NCBI GenBank assembly: GCA_022571885.1
Contig: JACZWZ010000006.1
Coordinates: 1-39,130, forward strand
Length of the DNA stretch: 39,130 bases
Direction of reading: 5' to 3'
Source: Acidobacteriota bacterium
Lineage (GTDB): Bacteria > Actinomycetota > Acidimicrobiia > Spongiisociales > UBA11373
The notes under the pieces are model-generated. The model saw only the letters and a list, made by a program, of their open reading frames with translations, was not told the DNA's origin and searched no databases. The translations under genes were made by a program, and so were the position numbers. Shown here one piece after another: positions 1-9,193 of the stretch; the stretch's first letter is position 1; each line of letters starts with the position of its first letter.

Positions 1-426
1 CAGGTCCTCCACCGCGCCGTCGCCGGGCACGAAAGCTCTCGGCCACGCCTCGGCCAGCGGCTCCAACACGAATCGGCGCTCCGTCAGTCGGGGGTGGGGC
101 ACCCGCAACCCCGGTGCGTCGAATTCGGCGTTGCCATAGAGGAGGATGTCGAGATCGATCAGGCGCGGACCCCACCGTTGGCGGCGCCGACGCCCCGCAT
201 CCCGTTCTATGGCGAGACACCGCTCCAACAACGGCGTCGGCCCGAGCACCGTCCGGAGGATCACCACCGCGTTCAGGTAGTCGGGTTGATCGGGGCCGAT
301 GGGAGCCGTCTCCCAAATTGCCGAGTGAGCGACCACCGTGCCCACGGCTCCGAGCGCCGAGACCGCTAGACGCAATTGACCTAAGCGTCCTCCTACATTC
401 GAGCCCAGACCTACGGCGACTTGCGT
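1..426 (-). CDS. folK: 2-amino-4-hydroxy-6-hydroxymethyldihydropteridine pyrophosphokinase (HPPK), 3' end truncated by the window edge; no ATG/GTG/TTG start
   Basis: Hand translation of the minus strand: TQVAVGLGSNVGGRLGQLRLAVSALGAVGTVVAHSAIWETAPIGPDQPDYLNAVVILRTV...RRRQRWGPRLIDLDILLYGNAEFDAPGLRVPHPRLTERRFVLEPLAEAWP. HPPK hallmarks GSN, RWGPRxIDLDILLYG and PHPRLxxRxFVLxPL. Not in the supplied ORF list. Confidence 0.9.
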
Positions 427-427
427 C

Positions 428-907
428 TCAGGCTCCTGCCTCTGCAGGGATGATCGCCCGGGCCTCGGGACCCAGGGGACGCTTGAGGATCTCCTGGATG
501 GCCGCTATCGCAACGATTGGATCGTCGATGAGACCGCTGTGGACGAGGTAGCCCGCCAGAACGCCTGCGACTGCGTCGTCAATGATGTCTCTGTGAAGCA
601 GCAGGACCTCGTCCGCCGACGAGAGCGCCAGGTCCATCGCATCAAAGACCCTCCGAACCGGTTCGGGGTCGAGATCCAGCAGCGGCTCGTGGTAGCCCAT
701 CAACTCGGATTCCTCATACGACGCCATGTTCTGGTTGCCGTCGAGAAGGGAGAGAATGCAGGTGATACCCGCATTCTTGAGCCAGGTGATCTCCTCCTCA
801 CGACGAACACGTCTGTGCTGAAAACCGTAGCCACCGACCCGCTCAGAAACCGCCAATCGGCCCTGAATCACCCAGGTGAAGTTGCGAGGTTCTAAGCCCG
901 TCATCAC
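428..907 (-). CDS. Dual-specificity-phosphatase-like protein with degenerate catalytic loop
   Basis: 159 aa; DSP-like start (NFTWVIQGRLAVSERV...), but the expected HCxxGxxRT loop reads LLHRDIIDDAVAGVLAGYLV. Sits between folP and folK. Confidence 0.55.
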   Translation of the reverse strand: MMTGLEPRNFTWVIQGRLAVSERVGGYGFQHRRVRREEEITWLKNAGITCILSLLDGNQNMASYEESELMGYHEPLLDLDPEPVRRVFDAMDLALSSADEVLLLHRDIIDDAVAGVLAGYLVHSGLIDDPIVAIAAIQEILKRPLGPEARAIIPAEAGA

Positions 908-1767
908 AATCCTCGCACGATAGCGTCGGCCACGCGCACCGTCTGCAGTGCCATGACCACGTTGTGTGACCGAATGATCGAGGCCCCAGACGCCACCGCC
1001 AGCACCTGCGCTGCGGCCGAGGCCGGATCGCGTTCCTCGGGCGCGATCGAACCGAGGATGCCCGCGATGAAGGACTTGCGTGAGGCGCCCACCAGAACCG
1101 GATGACCGGTCTGCGCGATGCGAGCGACCCCGAGCGAGAGGAGATCGACATTGTGACCGAGCGACTTGCCGAACCCAATGCCGGGATCCAGGCAGATCGA
1201 TTCCCGGCGCACCCCGGCCTCGATGGCAGAGGCGGCGGCACCCTCCAAGTACCGGGCCACATCCTCCACCACATCTTCGTACCGGGGATCCTCTTGCATC
1301 GTTCGAGGCTCACCCTGCATATGCATCAGCACTAAACCTGCACCGGTGGCGGCGGCCAGATCCACCATCGCCGGATCACCGAGCGCGGTGACGTCGTTGA
1401 CGATCGATGCGCCGACGTCGAGTGCCGCCGCCGCCACTTCGGCCTTCGAAGTGTCCACTGAGACCACCACATCCTGTGCGACCAGCGCAGCCACACCCGG
1501 AACGACCCGGCCGATTTCGGTGTCGACGGTGACCGAGTCCGCACCGGGCCGGGTCGACTCACCGCCGACATCGACTACATCGGCTCCACCGGCGTGGAGT
1601 TCTAGACCATGCGAGATCGCAGCATCCACGTCGAGAAACCGGCCTCCATCCGAAAACGAATCTGGGGTCACGTTGAGGACACCCATCACCAGTGTGTGCT
1701 CGCGGTCCGAGAGGCCGTGTTCCCCGACCCGCCAATCGATCGGTCGGTGCGGACGACGGACCGTCAG
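904..1767 (-). CDS. folP: Dihydropteroate synthase (start uncertain; listed ORF is over-extended into ftsH)
   Basis: [52 protein letters not shown] and GASRKSFI motifs. Confidence 0.93.
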   Translation of the reverse strand: MTVRRPHRPIDWRVGEHGLSDREHTLVMGVLNVTPDSFSDGGRFLDVDAAISHGLELHAGGADVVDVGGESTRPGADSVTVDTEIGRVVPGVAALVAQDVVVSVDTSKAEVAAAALDVGASIVNDVTALGDPAMVDLAAATGAGLVLMHMQGEPRTMQEDPRYEDVVEDVARYLEGAAASAIEAGVRRESICLDPGIGFGKSLGHNVDLLSLGVARIAQTGHPVLVGASRKSFIAGILGSIAPEERDPASAAAQVLAVASGASIIRSHNVVMALQTVRVADAIVRGL

Positions 1768-3683
1768 GAGGGCGGAACCTCTTCGGTGGATGCCTTCACA
1801 GCAGTCACCGGCGATTCCGCCACCTTGCTGTCCGGTGCCTGGATCCGCATCGACCCATCGATGGCATGCTTCCACTTGGGCACGTCGACAAAGATCTCGC
1901 GGACATCGTCGGCGTTGAGGGTCTCTCGGTCGATGAGAGCGGCGGCAATTCTTGCCAGCGCCTCTGAGTGAGTGGTCAGGATCGTACGCGCCTCCTCATG
2001 AGCCTGGTTGATCAGGTACCGAACCTCCTCATCGATGATCGAGGCCACATCGTCGGAGTAATCCTGTTGCCGGTTGTAGTCACGTCCCAGGAACACCTCA
2101 CCGGCCGGTTGGCCGTACTTCATCGGACCCAACCGATCGCTCATCCCGTATTCCATCACCATCCGGCGAGCGAGCTCGGTCGCCTGCTCGATGTCGTTGG
2201 AGGCCCCGGTCGTCGGGTCGAGGAACACGATCTCTTCGGCCGTCCGCCCGCCGAGCATCATCGCCAGCTTGTCAACCATCTCGCTACGCCGCAGGTAGTT
2301 ACGGTCTTCGAGCGGAAGCGCCATGGTGTATCCGCCGGCCCGACCTCGCGGGATGATCGTCACCTTGTGAATCGGGTCGGCGTTGGGAAGGGCGAATCCC
2401 ACGAGGGCGTGCCCACCCTCGTGGTAGGCGGTGATCTCCTTCTCCTCATCGGACATCACTCTGCTGCGGCGCTCGGGCCCCGCGATCACGCGATCAACAG
2501 CCTCTTCGAGTTCGGCCATGCCGATGACGTCACGATCGCGACGGGCCGCCAACAGTGCCGCCTCGTTGATGGCATTGGCCAGATCCGCACCGGTGAACCC
2601 GGGCGTCTGGCGGGCCAGGACCTCTAGATCGATATCGTCGGCAAGCGGCTTGCCCTTGGCGTGTACCTTGAGAATGGCGTGGCGTCCCTTGATGTCGGGA
2701 CGATCGAGCACGACATGACGATCGAAGCGGCCCGGTCGCAACAAAGCAGGATCGAGGATGTCGGGACGGTTGGTGGCGGCGATGAGGATCACCCCGGTCT
2801 TGACGTCGAAGCCGTCCATCTCCACCAGGAGCTGGTTCAGGGTTTGCTCGCGTTCATCGTGCCCGCCACCGAGCCCGGCACCACGGTGGCGGCCTACGGC
2901 GTCGATCTCGTCGACAAAGATGATGGCGGGAGCCTGCGCCTTGGCTTGCTCGAAGAGATCGCGCACCCGACTGGCTCCGACGCCGACGAACATCTCGACG
3001 AAGTCGGAACCGGAGATCGAAAAGAATGGAACGCCCGCCTCACCGGCGACCGCACGTGCCAACAGAGTCTTCCCGGTTCCGGGAGGTCCATACAGCAGCA
3101 CACCCTTGGGAATCTTGGCCCCCATTGCCCGGAACTTCTGCGGCTTGGTAAGGAAATCTTTGATCTCCTCTAGTTCTTCAACAGCCTCTTCGGCTCCGGC
3201 AACGTCCTTGAACGTCACCTTCGGCATGTCACGGCTCACCTGCTTCGCTTTTGCCTTGCCGAAGGACATGACGCGATTCCCGCCGCCCTGGAGCCGCATG
3301 ATGACGAAGATGAACACCCCGAAGATAAGGATGTACGGGAGGATCGTTCCCAGGAACCACTGCAGCAGCGTTGGATTCTCCGAATCGGTGTTCACGGTCA
3401 CCCCGTTGTCCAGCAGCAAAGCGGTGAGGTCTCCCTCATAGCCTTCGGGGAATGTCGTCTCGAAACTCGAAGTGCCGGATGGGCCGCTGAGTTCGCCTTC
3501 GACGACGTTCGACTGCTGCTTGATCACGACCGAGGTGATCAGTCCCCCGCGAACGTTCGCCTGCAACTGGTCGAGCGACAGATCGGTGGGAGAAGACGCC
3601 GTGCCGAGGAAGGCGTTCACTATTGTCACGCCCACCGTGATGACGATCAGATAGACGAGCATCGTCCGAACGGTGCGACTCAC
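1764..3683 (-). CDS. ftsH: ATP-dependent zinc metalloprotease FtsH
   Basis: 639 aa; N-terminal TM segments, [23 protein letters not shown] Walker A, AAA SRH, HEGGH zinc site. Confidence 0.97.
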   Translation of the reverse strand: MSRTVRTMLVYLIVITVGVTIVNAFLGTASSPTDLSLDQLQANVRGGLITSVVIKQQSNVVEGELSGPSGTSSFETTFPEGYEGDLTALLLDNGVTVNTDSENPTLLQWFLGTILPYILIFGVFIFVIMRLQGGGNRVMSFGKAKAKQVSRDMPKVTFKDVAGAEEAVEELEEIKDFLTKPQKFRAMGAKIPKGVLLYGPPGTGKTLLARAVAGEAGVPFFSISGSDFVEMFVGVGASRVRDLFEQAKAQAPAIIFVDEIDAVGRHRGAGLGGGHDEREQTLNQLLVEMDGFDVKTGVILIAATNRPDILDPALLRPGRFDRHVVLDRPDIKGRHAILKVHAKGKPLADDIDLEVLARQTPGFTGADLANAINEAALLAARRDRDVIGMAELEEAVDRVIAGPERRSRVMSDEEKEITAYHEGGHALVGFALPNADPIHKVTIIPRGRAGGYTMALPLEDRNYLRRSEMVDKLAMMLGGRTAEEIVFLDPTTGASNDIEQATELARRMVMEYGMSDRLGPMKYGQPAGEVFLGRDYNRQQDYSDDVASIIDEEVRYLINQAHEEARTILTTHSEALARIAAALIDRETLNADDVREIFVDVPKWKHAIDGSMRIQAPDSKVAESPVTAVKASTEEVPPS

Positions 3684-3744
3684 GATTCTCCTTCGGCGCG
3701 GCGGCGCCTGTTCGATTGCGAAACAATATTATCGACGTGACGGA

Positions 3745-3772
3745 AGTATGGGGAAAGCAGTTTTTCTGTCAG
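3745..3772 (-). promoter_or_regulatory. Candidate sigma70-type promoter for ftsH
   Basis: Minus strand CTGACA-N16-CATACT; a second possible -10 (GATAAT) lies at 3728-3733. Confidence 0.4.
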
Positions 3773-3795
3773 CTTGCAGCGTGGCGGAGGAGCCC

Positions 3796-3975
3796 CCAGT
3801 CACCGGTCACCAGTCGCCAGCAACAAGGTGCCGCAGAACCCCAACTGGAGATCGAATCGGTATAAGCACTGATGTCGGGGCAGCGGCCTCGCAACGCTCG
3901 GTGGATTGCAGAGCTATCCGGCCCCGATCAGGCTTCCGCCGCGTTCTGACTGGAGACTGGAGACTGGAGACTGAG
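3796..3975. repeat. Inverted element with CC-N5 heptad arms (word CCAGTCN)
   Basis: Left arm 3796-3820 CCAGTCA CCGGTCA CCAGTCG CCAG; right arm 3946-3975 CTGACTGGAGACTGGAGACTGGAGACTGAG (reverse complement = CCAGTCT repeats). Confidence 0.85.
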
Positions 3976-3976
3976 A

Positions 3977-4498
3977 TCATTCCTCCTCCATCACTGCGAT
4001 GTATGGGAGGTTTCGATATTTTCCGACCAGATCGAGCCCATATCCGATGACGAACTCCGGAGGGATCTCGAAACCCGTATACCTGACGTCGATCGGAACC
4101 CGCTGCAGACCGGACTTCAGCAACAGCGTCGCTATCTCGAGCGATGCCGGCTCTCGAACCTCCAGATTGCGCCGTAGATAATCGAGCGTCAAACCGCTGT
4201 CGATTATGTCCTCCACGATCAGCACGTGGCGGCCTGCTATCTCCTGGTCTAGGTCCTTGAGGATCCGCACGACACCCGAAGTCTGGGTGGCGGCCCCGTA
4301 GGACGACACTGCCATGAAGTCGATCTCGACCGGTAGCGCGATATTGCGCGCCAGGTCGGCCATCACCATGAACGCGCCCTTGAGAACCGCCACCAGCAGC
4401 AGATCCTTGCCCTCGTAATCTGCGGTGATCTCGGCGCCCATCTCGACCAGACGCTGCTGAATCTCTTCTTCACTGACAAGCGTCCTGCCGATTTTCAA
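3977..4498 (-). CDS. hpt: Hypoxanthine phosphoribosyltransferase (TTG start overlapping tilS stop, TTGA)
   Basis: VLIVEDIIDSGLTLDYL PRPP motif, FVIGYGLDLVGKYRNLPYI C-terminus. Confidence 0.92.
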   Translation of the reverse strand: MKIGRTLVSEEEIQQRLVEMGAEITADYEGKDLLLVAVLKGAFMVMADLARNIALPVEIDFMAVSSYGAATQTSGVVRILKDLDQEIAGRHVLIVEDIIDSGLTLDYLRRNLEVREPASLEIATLLLKSGLQRVPIDVRYTGFEIPPEFVIGYGLDLVGKYRNLPYIAVMEEE

Positions 4499-5772
4499 TT
4501 GGTCCTCCTCGCCCGCACCGTGATCAGCGGAGGTTCGACTGCCGACGGAGCGGCTCTTACTCCTGCGAGCCAGGCAATTGTCCCATCTGCCTCGACCACC
4601 GGCCACCTCGGTCGAACCCGAAGCGGGACGCCGGCCTCCGCCAAGGCATCACCGACACGCTTGGAGCCTCCCGCGATGGCGATGCGCTCATTGGGCATCG
4701 CCGCCCTGACCACCAGGCGGCTCGGAAGAGGAATCGTCACACTGAACCGCCCGATGGACCGGGACCCGGCTTCGACGCTCAGTACCCAATCCCCGAATCC
4801 GACTTCACTACCCACCTCCACCTCTGATGCCGGCGGGATGGCGGGTTCGTCGGCGACGAGCACCACCCACGGTCCCTCACGGTGGATATCGACGGCACCC
4901 CCAATGGTGACCGCCGAGTCGTTCACCGCGTCCAGAACTGCTGCGATCTCGAATGCGGTCCCGGCGTACGGACCACGCACCTCCCGCAATGCCCGCCGCG
5001 CAACGCGAGCGGCTATCGCTGCCGGGAGGGTGGCGAGAACGGCGGCCGGGACCGCGACCGCCCCATCGCGATGGATCACCGGCACTCTGGCGGCCCGACT
5101 CTCGAGCACTTCGTCGTCTGCCGCCGCACTCGACGCCAGCCGACCCAACGCCTCCACCAATCGCGGGTTGAACCGATGTGCCAGCGCCGGGATGGTCTCG
5201 TGTCGGATGCGGTTTCTACGCACCCTCGCGTCGGAGTTCTGCGGATCGTCGACAAAGGGCAAGCCCAGCTCCTCGGCAAGGAATCGAGTATCCGAACGGG
5301 CCACATCCAGCAGCAGCCTCATGATCCGGCCCCGAGTCGGAGGGATACCGCTCAGACCGGCGGCACCGGTGCCTCGGAGCACGTTCCCGAGCACAGTCTC
5401 GGCCTGATCGTCGAGCGTGTGGCCGGTGAGGATGACCTCGTTCTTTGCCGCCGCAGCCTCCAGCGCCGCATAGCGGGTCTGGCGGAGGGCAGTCTCCGAG
5501 GATGAAGACGGGTGGGCCACAACGATCTCATGGCGTAATCCGATCATCGCCGCGATGGCCGTCGCCGCATCCATGAGCTCATCCGACCCGGGCAGACCGT
5601 GATCCACGCTGACTGCCCGAACCCGTTTCGTACTCTGCGAGACGGCCCAGGCAAGTACCGCGCTGTCCGCTCCCCCGCTCAACGCCACGATCACCGGAGC
5701 TTGGGGAAGTCGCTCTCGGACCCGCGCCAGCAAGGCAGCGGTATCCGCGCCTACCCCACGCGGGTCAGCCAC
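4495..5772 (-). CDS. tilS: tRNA(Ile)-lysidine synthase
   Basis: VIVALSGGADSAVLAWAV PP-loop, GHTLDDQAETVLGNVLRGTGAAGLSGI. Confidence 0.93.
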   Translation of the reverse strand: MADPRGVGADTAALLARVRERLPQAPVIVALSGGADSAVLAWAVSQSTKRVRAVSVDHGLPGSDELMDAATAIAAMIGLRHEIVVAHPSSSSETALRQTRYAALEAAAAKNEVILTGHTLDDQAETVLGNVLRGTGAAGLSGIPPTRGRIMRLLLDVARSDTRFLAEELGLPFVDDPQNSDARVRRNRIRHETIPALAHRFNPRLVEALGRLASSAAADDEVLESRAARVPVIHRDGAVAVPAAVLATLPAAIAARVARRALREVRGPYAGTAFEIAAVLDAVNDSAVTIGGAVDIHREGPWVVLVADEPAIPPASEVEVGSEVGFGDWVLSVEAGSRSIGRFSVTIPLPSRLVVRAAMPNERIAIAGGSKRVGDALAEAGVPLRVRPRWPVVEADGTIAWLAGVRAAPSAVEPPLITVRARRTN

Positions 5773-6779
5773 CGGTCAGGATCTCTGATCTCGTCGAGCG
5801 TCGGAAGGGCGTCGGGGCCACTCCAGGCGGCATCGAGGGCGCCAAATCCGGCCCGGCGTTCCACGGCGAGGATGAACCGCTCGCCCTGCTCATACTGCTT
5901 CATCTTCATCTCGAGGCCGGTGAGCCTCAGAAACGCCGTCATGCGCGGATCCTTGCGGCGCATCTTGAGCACACGGGCCATCCGGTCCTGAGTCACCAGC
6001 ACGCGTGCCCCGATTCGATCCATCACCACGTGGCCGTGACCTTCGAGCAGCGACATGAGCGCCTGGACCCGGTCGATGAGGTCACGCTGGCCGGGAGTAG
6101 CGAGGAAGCCCATCAGGCCGCGCTCGTCGATCAACGGACGACCCTCTCGTGCTGCGGAGCGCATCTCGTCTCGAATCCGCTGGATCCGCCCCGACTCGGG
6201 GACAGAGGTCTCGACCAGACCCTCAACCAGATCGAGGAAGTACTGCTTGAGCCATGGGACACCGGTGAATTGGAGTCGGTGGGTGCACTCATGAAGTGCG
6301 ACCCAAAACCGGAACTCGTCGGGACGGAATTCGTTCTTCCGTTCCATGTCGAGGACATTGACGCCGACGAACATCACCGTGTCCCCGTCCCCACCGTCCT
6401 CCGACGGAAGCACCAGTTCGTATTGGCCGAGTACCCGTTTCGCCAACACACCGACGAGCGCACCCACCTCGGCCCCCATCAGCCTCGACGTCATCCGCTG
6501 ACCGAAACCGGAACTCTTGAGCCGCGCCTCCGCCGGAGCCAGCAAGGTCCCAAAGCTCTTCAGATTCGTCTCTGCCCATTGGCGGCGGGTCACCACTGCG
6601 ACCTTGGGGTCACCCACCCAATCGAGGCCGGTCTCGGCAGACGCCAGCTCGGCGGCGCGGGCAACAAGGTCGGCGGCGCGATGTCCGAATTGCCGGAAGT
6701 GGTAGGTCGTCTCCAGGGGATGAGAGCCACTGAGCCGCCCGGCTACTCGGGCGGCAAGCGTCCAATCGACCCCACTCAC
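5751..6779 (-). CDS. DUF2342-type zinc-dependent metalloprotease / F420-associated family protein
   Basis: 342 aa with FWVALHECTHRLQFTGVPWL (HExxH); position next to tilS as in mycobacteria. Confidence 0.8.
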   Translation of the reverse strand: MSGVDWTLAARVAGRLSGSHPLETTYHFRQFGHRAADLVARAAELASAETGLDWVGDPKVAVVTRRQWAETNLKSFGTLLAPAEARLKSSGFGQRMTSRLMGAEVGALVGVLAKRVLGQYELVLPSEDGGDGDTVMFVGVNVLDMERKNEFRPDEFRFWVALHECTHRLQFTGVPWLKQYFLDLVEGLVETSVPESGRIQRIRDEMRSAAREGRPLIDERGLMGFLATPGQRDLIDRVQALMSLLEGHGHVVMDRIGARVLVTQDRMARVLKMRRKDPRMTAFLRLTGLEMKMKQYEQGERFILAVERRAGFGALDAAWSGPDALPTLDEIRDPDRWLTRVG

Positions 6780-7036
6780 GGTGACACGCGGTAGCGACCC
6801 CGAATCCGCACGGCGTACCCAAGAGCGATACCAAGGATGGCGATACCGGTGGCTCCGGCCAGGGCCGGGACCAAGAACCGGAAGGTCCAGGCATCTTCGT
6901 CGACCGTCGGCTGATCGTCTACGAGCACAACGGCCGGAGCGCTGTCACCGGTTAGCTCCTCCTGGGCGATCGCAGGGACAATGCCGAGTACGAAGAGCAC
7001 CAAAAAGGTCGCAACCAGAAACCGAAGGCGATACAT
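6776..7036 (-). CDS. Small secreted/membrane protein of unknown function
   Basis: 86 aa, N-terminal signal/TM helix plus C-terminal TM helix (FLVPALAGATGIAILGIALGYAV). Confidence 0.55.
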   Translation of the reverse strand: MYRLRFLVATFLVLFVLGIVPAIAQEELTGDSAPAVVLVDDQPTVDEDAWTFRFLVPALAGATGIAILGIALGYAVRIRGRYRVSP

Positions 7037-7080
7037 GAGCGTCAGGTTACCCGCCGGAATGCCAGCTTCGGATCGGAGAC

Positions 7081-7272
7081 CTAAGACTCCGGGGCGACCC
7101 GACCGCGTAGACGGGGAAAACGAGTGGGGGCGTGGGCGTAGCAGTGATCCCGCTTGTTGTAGCTGGAGAGGCGGGTGGTGCAGGACTTCTCAATGCACAC
7201 ACGAACGCCCTCATGCTTCTTGGGAGCACGAAGCTTCCCTTGGACCCGGTTGCCCTTCATGATTTCAGACAT
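7081..7272 (-). CDS. Small Cys/His-rich protein, putative metal binding
   Basis: [58 protein letters not shown]-x4-C-x12-C-x2-H spacing. Start chosen at the internal Met. Confidence 0.6.
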   Translation of the reverse strand: MSEIMKGNRVQGKLRAPKKHEGVRVCIEKSCTTRLSSYNKRDHCYAHAPTRFPRLRGRVAPES

Positions 7273-7540
7273 CTGAACCTCCTGCAGTCGGGTCGACCGA
7301 CGTATCGGTAGGGCCATTCTGACGTATGAACGTCGTTAAGCGAGCCATCAGTTCCTCGGGCATGTCGTCCACACAGTCCTCGCGAATCCTCTGCTGTAGC
7401 TTCGACTCGAATGAAAACCCATCTGTGCACGGCGGACAGCGCCGCAGATGGCGCTGAATCCGCCAGCTTCGATAGCGGCCGATCTCGCCATCGAGATAGT
7501 GGTAGACCTTCACCTGGGCCTTGTGACAGTCTGACTTCAT
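7265..7540 (-). CDS. RsrA-like zinc-dependent anti-sigma factor
   Basis: [20 protein letters not shown]...[13 protein letters not shown]-x3-C-x2-C ZAS motif; ATGA overlap with the upstream sigma gene. Confidence 0.85.
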   Translation of the reverse strand: MKSDCHKAQVKVYHYLDGEIGRYRSWRIQRHLRRCPPCTDGFSFESKLQQRIREDCVDDMPEELMARLTTFIRQNGPTDTSVDPTAGGSDV

Positions 7541-8109
7541 GAGCCTGTTCCGATGCCTCGTTCTTCTGCCACCCGCCACAACGCACGCTGTAACTGCTTT
7601 CTTCCCCGATGAAGTCTGCTCATCACGGTGCCGATCGGGACATCCATGATCTCTGCGATCTCCTTGTAGGAGAACCCTTCTACATCGGCCAGTAGCACCG
7701 GCAGTCTGAAGTTCTCCGGGAGGGCCTCCACCGCCCCCTTGATGTCGGAATCGACGAACTGATCGAGGGCTTCCTCCTCCGCCGAACGTGAAGCTCCACC
7801 GGTACCGGTTTCACCCAGTCGCTTGAACAGATAGAGGTCCTCGAGTTCTCCGAGTTCGACTTCGGAGGGACGGCGAGCCTTCTGCCGGTACCTGTTGATG
7901 AACGTGTTGGTGAGAATTCGGTACAGCCACGCCTTGAGGTTGGTTCCGGCCTTGAAGGTGTGATATCCGCGAAATGCCTTGAGCAAGGCCTCTTGGAGCA
8001 CGTCTTGGGCATCCGCCGGATTGCGGGTCATCCGCAACGCAGCCGAATACAGCTGGGGGATGAACTCCCGGATGTCGGCTTCGAACGTGGCCTGATCAGC
8101 CACAGGCAC
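7537..8109 (-). CDS. ECF RNA polymerase sigma factor, SigR/SigH type (start uncertain)
   Basis: [42 protein letters not shown] and [28 protein letters not shown]. Confidence 0.92.
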   Translation of the reverse strand: MPVADQATFEADIREFIPQLYSAALRMTRNPADAQDVLQEALLKAFRGYHTFKAGTNLKAWLYRILTNTFINRYRQKARRPSEVELGELEDLYLFKRLGETGTGGASRSAEEEALDQFVDSDIKGAVEALPENFRLPVLLADVEGFSYKEIAEIMDVPIGTVMSRLHRGRKQLQRALWRVAEERGIGTGS

Positions 8110-8162
8110 CACCCCTGGTGTGTCAGATGGTCGACAAGGGTAGGGGGAAGTCGTTGGTCGTC

Positions 8163-8242
8163 GGTCACCTGTCACCAGTCGCCAGTCGCCACTCACCAGT
8201 CAGACGATCCCACGATCTGGCTGGCGACTGGAGGCTCGACCG
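8163..8242. repeat. Inverted element with CC-N5 heptad arms (word CCAGTCN)
   Basis: GGTCACCTGTCACCAGTCGCCAGTCGCCACTCACCAGTCAG ... CTGGCTGGCGACTGGAGGCTCGACCGC. Confidence 0.8.
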
Positions 8243-8340
8243 CCCCGGAGACAAAATGAGGTTAGGCGCGTGATGACACCTCTCACAGAGCGACGTCTGA
8301 AGCTGGAGACTCCTTGCCGGGGACTACGATTCCGGCCGTC

Positions 8341-8415
8341 GCCGGGGTAGCTCAGGGGTAGAGCAGCTCACTCGTAATGAGCAGGTCTGGGGTTCGAATC
8401 CCCACCTCGGCTCCA
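8341..8415 (+). tRNA. tRNA-Thr (anticodon CGT), CCA encoded
   Basis: GCCGGGG acceptor / CCTCGGC; anticodon arm GCTCA-CTCGTAA-TGAGC; T arm TGGGG-TTCGAAT-CCCCA; followed by TCCA. Confidence 0.95.
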
Positions 8416-8612
8416 ATCACCTGAGGCATCTGGGCGATTGAGCATCTTCTGTGACCCAGACATGACACACGAGGCTCTGCATGAACGGCTCGATGCACAA
8501 GATCGGCGTCGAGAAGGGTAGGGGTCTTGGCTGGTACATGGATCAACCCGCCGTGATTTCATCCAGCCAGAATGCGGGAGGATTCTGCACTTGCCCACAC
8601 CAATTACAGATC

Positions 8613-8668
8613 GGAGTCTGCAGGTCTGGAGTCTGGAAGTTTCCCAGCTCCTGACTCCTGCCTACAGG
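8613..8668. repeat. Inverted element with heptad arms (words GGAGTCT / CCTGACT)
   Basis: GGAGTCTGCAGGTCTGGAGTCTGGAAG TTTC CCAGCTCCTGACTCCTGCCTACAGG. Confidence 0.65.
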
Positions 8669-8970
8669 CCCGACGCCCGCGAGTCGCCCTGAGGGTAGAC
8701 GACCTTGGATTCGGGATCGTTGAAGGCGACCGATGGCTCCGCCAGACGTAATTCCATAAAGGTGCAACCCGGGTAGGCCGGGTCCTCATACAGCTCGGCG
8801 ATGACGTCGTCGGGCAGCAGTTCGGCGATGCGCAGCATCTCGGCACGATCGGCGGGGTGAGTCCCGACGAACTTGACCTCGCCCTCGACATCGACGCGCT
8901 CCACCAGGCCGGCGGCCACCTCGCGGCGCCACGACCTCCTCGAACGCCCCTCCCGGAACATTGGCGGCAT
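8662..8970 (-). CDS. Hypothetical protein
   Basis: 102 aa ORF (MPPMFREGRSRRSWRREVAAGLVERVDVEGEVKFVG...); no family recognised. Confidence 0.45.
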   Translation of the reverse strand: MPPMFREGRSRRSWRREVAAGLVERVDVEGEVKFVGTHPADRAEMLRIAELLPDDVIAELYEDPAYPGCTFMELRLAEPSVAFNDPESKVVYPQGDSRASGL

Positions 8971-9042
8971 GGGTCACCTCAGAAGATACGGCAATCGAAT
9001 CGTATGACGCGATACCGCAGATGTTGGGGATTGTCCCACGAA

Positions 9043-9109
9043 GTCACCAGTCACCAGTCACCAGTCACCAATCTTGCTCGATCTTGCTGGAGACTGGAGA
9101 CTCGACCGC
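9043..9109. repeat. Inverted element with CC-N5 heptad arms (CCAGTCA x4)
   Basis: GTCACCAGTCACCAGTCACCAGTCACCAATC ... TGCTGGAGACTGGAGACTCGACCGC. Confidence 0.85.
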
Positions 9110-9193
9110 ACGCAACCAATGGCGCGATAGGCGCGTCCGCTTACATCCGGCGCGACGGTGCCTGGAATTGGAGACTTCCTGACGGCTCTGTCG

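Noticed and set aside
8110-8196. N-terminal extension of the sigma factor ORF ([21 protein letters not shown]...)
   Set aside because: Its beginning is translated from the CCAGTCN heptad element; the sigma domain starts downstream near 8103-8112.
8352-8598. Minus-strand ORFs containing GxRTPDLLIT / RGGDSNPRPAHYE
   Set aside because: Classic artefact of translating antisense to a tRNA gene (tRNA-Thr at 8341-8415); not counted as proteins.
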